The notes under the pieces are model-generated. The model was not told the DNA's origin, ran no database searches, and worked only from the letters and a program-made list of their open reading frames with translations. A stretch of DNA of 8,845 bases from Clostridium sp. CAG:169 (lineage in GTDB: Bacteria; Bacillota; Clostridia; Oscillospirales; Ruminococcaceae). Position 1 is the first letter of the stretch, and each line of letters opens with the position of its first letter. Positions 6,148 through 8,845 of this stretch are shown here, piece after piece. Both the position numbers and the translations under genes were made by a program. The DNA lies in assembly GCA_000435195.1 (NCBI GenBank), contig FR880241.1, positions 1 to 8,845 on the forward strand. The letters run 5' to 3'.

Positions 6148-6171
6148 TGCTATTCACCGCCTTTGTGGTTT

Positions 6172-6200
6172 ATTATACTTGATTTGGAAATGGTTTGCAA
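6172..6200 (-). promoter_or_regulatory. sigma-A promoter of the coiled-coil gene
   Basis: On the minus strand TTGCAA (plus 6195-6200), a 17-bp spacer and TATAAT (plus 6172-6177) form a near-consensus promoter. The leader to the ATG at 6147 is only about 20 bases. The -35 is part of an 11-base word (GGTTTGCAAGC on the plus strand) that recurs upstream of the GNAT gene. Confidence 0.75.
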
Positions 6201-6311
6201 GCGCAGGAAGGAAAATCTTTTTACATTTCCCATAGAGAAGCTGCGGAAAGAGATGGAAAAATTTGTCACAAATTGCCGACAAATGCCCATTCTCAGGCGG
6301 TAAAGCCGCTT

Positions 6312-6800
6312 TTACAGCGGAGGATTGTCGGTGGCAGCTGCCGGGCAAACCATCCGGTAAAAGCTGCCCTTGCCCATCGGGGTGGTCTGCTCAAAGGCTT
6401 CTCCTTCAATGCAAAAACCCGCACGCTGATAGCAGGCAATAGCGCGGCGGTTCCAGCACCGCACCTCCAGATAGAGAGGCTTGTTCGGATAAAGCTGTGC
6501 GGCAATCTGACGGACCAGTGCGAGGATCTGTCTGCCGTACCCTTTGTTGCACAGCTGGGGGGAAACACCGATGCCGACAAAGACCTCCGTTTCTTCCTCG
6601 AGCAGGTTGGTGAATCCGACCAGCCGAGTGTTATTATAATAGGAGTAAAAATTTTTCCGGCGGTCAGGGTTGCAAAAGCCCATCTGCCGCTTTTGCATCT
6701 CGGTATAGTCAGGAAGATTATAAGCGGCATACTCTCCATCGTATTGCCAGGCACAGACCTGACGTTTTTCCGGTTCGGTCATGATATGGTAACGCAACAT
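6312..6800 (-). CDS. GNAT family N-acetyltransferase
   Basis: The 162-residue product is a single GNAT domain that transfers an acetyl group from acetyl-CoA to an amine. The acetyl-CoA pyrophosphate-binding motif A is VGIGVSPQLCNKGYGRQI at about 75-92, with the RxxGxG-like Asn86-Lys-Gly-Tyr-Gly-Arg. Motif B follows as NRRAIACYQRAGF (117-129), a RimI/YjaB-like pattern. The N-terminal part with HIMTEPEKRQVCAWQY and NLPDYTEMQ resembles GNATs that act on small molecules or free amino groups; the acceptor is unknown. GGAGG lies 7 bases before the ATG at 6800. That ribosome binding site lies in a short inverted repeat (6811-6826). No clear terminator follows, so transcription may run on into the coiled-coil gene. 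Confidence 0.88.
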   Translation of the reverse strand: MLRYHIMTEPEKRQVCAWQYDGEYAAYNLPDYTEMQKRQMGFCNPDRRKNFYSYYNNTRLVGFTNLLEEETEVFVGIGVSPQLCNKGYGRQILALVRQIAAQLYPNKPLYLEVRCWNRRAIACYQRAGFCIEGEAFEQTTPMGKGSFYRMVCPAAATDNPPL

Positions 6801-6810
6801 CCAAATCCCT

Positions 6811-6826
6811 CCTTTTTACAAAAAGG
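6811..6826. repeat. inverted repeat covering the GNAT ribosome binding site
   Basis: CCTTTTT-AC-AAAAAGG is a 7-bp inverted repeat with a 2-base centre, realistically a 5-bp stem with a 6-base loop. On the minus-strand transcript its 3' arm AAAAAGG is the first half of the AAGGAGG ribosome binding site. It could limit translation or simply reflect base composition. Confidence 0.35.
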
Positions 6827-6851
6827 TATCATAAAAAAGCAGGGTTTGCAA
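6823..6851 (-). promoter_or_regulatory. possible promoter of the GNAT gene
   Basis: TTGCAA (plus 6846-6851) has only TACCTT at 17-bp spacing (plus 6823-6828). A better -10, TATGAT (plus 6828-6833), is only 12 bases away. The exact promoter is therefore unclear; the shared 11-base word containing TTGCAA is the main reason to list it. Confidence 0.3.
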
Positions 6852-6906
6852 GCAGGGGATTCGGAAGAAAAAATCGGGAGGACAAGCCAAGCGGGAGGAG
6901 GAACGG

Positions 6907-6935
6907 TTGATTTTCGGCTCAAAATCATGTAAACT
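6907..6935 (+). promoter_or_regulatory. sigma-A promoter of the radical SAM gene
   Basis: TTGATT at 6907-6912, a 17-bp spacer and TAAACT at 6930-6935 form a good vegetative promoter. The leader to the ATG at 6984 is about 42 bases. This promoter would let the gene be expressed independently of the sporulation genes upstream. Confidence 0.62.
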
Positions 6936-6983
6936 AAAAAAACACGAATGAAAAAAGCAAGACCAAATTTTGGAGGACCGCAG

Positions 6984-8845
6984 ATGAAACGAGAACAGCT
7001 CGAACAGATCCTGCTGGATGTGCAGAAACCGGCACAGTATATTGGCGGAGAACTGAACAGCATTATGAAGGACAAGGAGAAGGTGGACTGCCGTCTGGCA
7101 TTCTGCTTTCCCGATAAATATGAGGTGGGTATGTCCCACCTGGGAATGAAGATTTTATATTCCCTGTATAACGAGAGGGAAAACTGGTGGTGCGAGCGCG
7201 TCTTTGCACCGGATGCGGACATGGAGCAGCTGATGCGGGAAAAGAATATCCCGCTGTACGGACTGGAAAGCCTGGACCCTATCCGCGACTTTGATTTTAT
7301 CCTGTTTACCATGCAGTATGAGATGAGCTATACCGCCATCCTCAATATGCTCGACCTGGCAGGGGTGCCGGTGCGCTCGAAGGACCGTACCGCCCTTGCA
7401 CCGATGGTGGTAGCGGGTGGTCCCTGCGCCTGCAACCCGGAGCCGGTGGCAGACTTCATCGACATCTTCATCATCGGTGAGGGCGAGGAGGTCAACATCG
7501 AGCTGACCGACCTGTATATGCAGGCAAAAAAAGAGGGCTGGGACAAGCAGCGCTTTTTGCAGCAGGCAGCACAGATCGGCGGCGTGTATGTTCCAAGCCT
7601 GTACGACGTCAGCTACCGCGAGGACGGTACCATCGACTCGGTGAAGCCCAACTGTCCGCAGGCACCGGAAAAGGTGACCAAACGAATCATTGCCGATTTG
7701 GACAAGGTATACTATCCAAAACAGTTTGTTGTACCGTTCATCAACATCGTCCACGACCGCTCGATGCTGGAGATTCAGCGCGGCTGTCTGCGCGGCTGCC
7801 GCTTTTGTCAGGCGGGCTTTATCTATCGTCCGCTGCGCGACAAGCACTATGACACCCTCAATGCGGATGCGCACAGCTTGTGCGACACCAGCGGCTATGA
7901 GGAGCTGTCGCTGACCAGCCTTTCCACCAGCGACTACAAGGAGATCGAACCGCTGCTCGACGACCTGCTCAACTGGACCACCGAGCAGAAGGTCAGCCTG
8001 TCGCTGCCAAGCCTGCGTGTGGACAACTTTTCCAAGGAGCTGATGGACAAGGTTTCTCGCTTAAAGAAGAGCGGTCTGACCTTTGCAGCCGAGGCAGGGA
8101 CCCAGCGCCTGCGCGATGTCATCAACAAAAACGTCACCGAGGAGGAGGTGCTGACCACCTGCCGCACCGCGTTTGAGGGCGGCTACACCTCGGTCAAGCT
8201 CTACTTTATGATGGGTCTGCCTACCGAAACGATGGAGGACATCGAAGGAATCGCAAACCTTGCACAGAAGGTGGTCGACCTGTATTACAGCATCCCGACC
8301 CGTCCAAAGGGACGTTCGGTCAGCGTGTCCATCTCCTGCGCCTGCTTTGTTCCAAAGCCGTTCACCCCCTTCCAGTTTGAGGGACAGGACAGCATGGAGC
8401 TGCTGCGGGAAAAACAGAAGCACCTGCTTGCCAGCGTCAAGTCCAAAAAAATCAGCGTCAGCTACCACGATGCGGACGTCAGCTTCATCGAAGCCATCCT
8501 TGCCAAAGGCGACCGCCGTTTGGGCGACGTCATCGAGCAGGTTTGGAAGAAGGGAAGCCGTCTGGATGGCTGGTACGAGTACTTTGACCCACAGAGATGG
8601 TACGATGCGATGGAGGAGCTGGGCATCGACCCGGCGTTCTATGCAAACCGCCGCCGCAGCTACGACGAGGTGATGCCGTGGGATCACCTGGATTACTGTG
8701 TCAGCAAGGAATTTTTGATTCGTGAAAACAAGCTGGCGCTCGAGAGCGCGACCACCCCGCAGTGCCGCGAGAAATGCTCCGCCTGCGGAGCCAACAAGCT
8801 GATGGGAGGCGGAAGATGCTGCGCCAACATCGAGCAGGTCCACTA
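6984..8845 (+). CDS. TIGR03960-type B12-binding-like radical SAM protein, cut at the right edge
   Basis: The frame is open for 620 codons plus two bases to the window edge. The start has TGGAGG 7 bases upstream. Residues about 35-200 form a cobalamin-binding-like Rossmann region (FCFPDKYEVGMSHLG, VVAGGPCACNPEP, IIGEGEE) without the classical DxHxxG motif. The radical SAM core follows: Cys268, Cys272 and Cys275 in RGCLRGCRFCQAG form CX3CX2C, the ligand set for the 4Fe-4S cluster that cleaves S-adenosylmethionine. SLTSLSTSDY, FAAEAGTQRLRDVINK and KLYFMMGLPTE are typical of the family. The C-terminus has further cysteines (594, 598, 601, 612, 613). The family's reaction is not known to me. In Clostridia it commonly sits between an M50 gene and TIGR03936/rng/rplU, as the left side here agrees. 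Related proteins are of about this length, so very little is probably missing. Confidence 0.92.
   Translation, partial: MKREQLEQILLDVQKPAQYIGGELNSIMKDKEKVDCRLAFCFPDKYEVGMSHLGMKILYSLYNERENWWCERVFAPDADMEQLMREKNIPLYGLESLDPIRDFDFILFTMQYEMSYTAILNMLDLAGVPVRSKDRTALAPMVVAGGPCACNPEPVADFIDIFIIGEGEEVNIELTDLYMQAKKEGWDKQRFLQQAAQIGGVYVPSLYDVSYREDGTIDSVKPNCPQAPEKVTKRIIADLDKVYYPKQFVVPFINIVHDRSMLEIQRGCLRGCRFCQAGFIYRPLRDKHYDTLNADAHSLCDTSGYEELSLTSLSTSDYKEIEPLLDDLLNWTTEQKVSLSLPSLRVDNFSKELMDKVSRLKKSGLTFAAEAGTQRLRDVINKNVTEEEVLTTCRTAFEGGYTSVKLYFMMGLPTETMEDIEGIANLAQKVVDLYYSIPTRPKGRSVSVSISCACFVPKPFTPFQFEGQDSMELLREKQKHLLASVKSKKISVSYHDADVSFIEAILAKGDRRLGDVIEQVWKKGSRLDGWYEYFDPQRWYDAMEELGIDPAFYANRRRSYDEVMPWDHLDYCVSKEFLIRENKLALESATTPQCREKCSACGANKLMGGGRCCANIEQVH

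Noticed and set aside
6260..6274. AATTTG-TCA-CAAATT hairpin as a terminator for the GNAT gene
   Set aside because: It does precede a short T run on the minus strand, but the 6-bp A-T-rich stem is too weak to support a call.
5497..6303. 268-codon plus-strand frame across the M50 end, terminator and coiled-coil gene
   Set aside because: It runs through a strong terminator and through two real genes in other frames.
6297..6320. Two mutually exclusive GC hairpins at the end of the GNAT gene
   Set aside because: Stems are only 4-5 bp with no T tract; chance is a sufficient explanation.
6907..6951. Possible 14-codon leader peptide from a TTG after GGGAGGAGG
   Set aside because: It overlaps the predicted sigma-A promoter of the radical SAM gene, so it would not be transcribed in full; no regulatory codon run is present.
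7155..8843. Minus-strand open frames (7155-7874 and 8061-8843) opposite the radical SAM gene
   Set aside because: They are shadows of the long plus-strand radical SAM frame, which has CX3CX2C, a ribosome binding site and a promoter.

Overview
The window looks like chromosomal DNA of an anaerobic, endospore-forming Gram-positive bacterium of the class Clostridia. A Ruminococcaceae/Oscillospirales-type or Butyricicoccus-like gut organism fits the moderately high GC, but that placement is inference. Supporting signs are strong AAGGAGG-type ribosome binding sites, sigma-A promoters with 17-bp spacers, a sporulation-type M23/M50 protease pair behind a sigma-E-like promoter, and a TIGR03960-type radical SAM gene. 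In many Clostridia these genes sit in one cell-shape/sporulation neighbourhood (mreBCD, class B PBP, minCDE, rodA, M23, M50, TIGR03960, TIGR03936, rng, rplU). No rRNA, tRNA, CRISPR array, insertion sequence or phage gene is visible.

Layout. 1-687 (+) is the C-terminal part of a class B penicillin-binding protein. 813-1658 (+) is an endonuclease/exonuclease/phosphatase-fold hydrolase with its own extended -10 promoter. It meets two minus-strand amidohydrolase paralogs (2890-1724 and 4075-2912) at a shared bidirectional terminator (1673-1709). The two amidohydrolases form one operon from a sigma-A promoter at 4140-4168, surrounded by small palindromes. Divergent from them, a sigma-E-like promoter at 4250-4278 precedes an M23 peptidase (4312-5151) that overlaps an M50 intramembrane protease (5138-5728). 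This is a SpoIVFA/SpoIVFB-like pair. A second bidirectional terminator (5713-5759) separates it from a small coiled-coil protein (6147-5761, minus) and a GNAT acetyltransferase (6800-6312, minus). From 6984 to the right edge runs a nearly complete radical SAM gene on the plus strand. It is read from a sigma-A promoter at 6907-6935.

How the parts relate. The PBP, the M23/M50 pair and the radical SAM gene all point the same way and form the conserved backbone. The EEP gene plus amidohydrolase pair, and the coiled-coil plus GNAT pair, look like two insertions into that backbone with their own promoters. The points most worth following are the sigma-E-like promoter, the apparently intact M23 catalytic set next to an M50 protease that lacks a CBS domain and has Glu in place of a normally conserved Asn, the duplicated amidohydrolases of unknown substrate with a palindromic control region, and a second CX3CX2C cysteine cluster at the C-terminus of the radical SAM protein. 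There is no intergenic stretch longer than 300 bases; the longest (4076-4311) is occupied by the divergent promoters.
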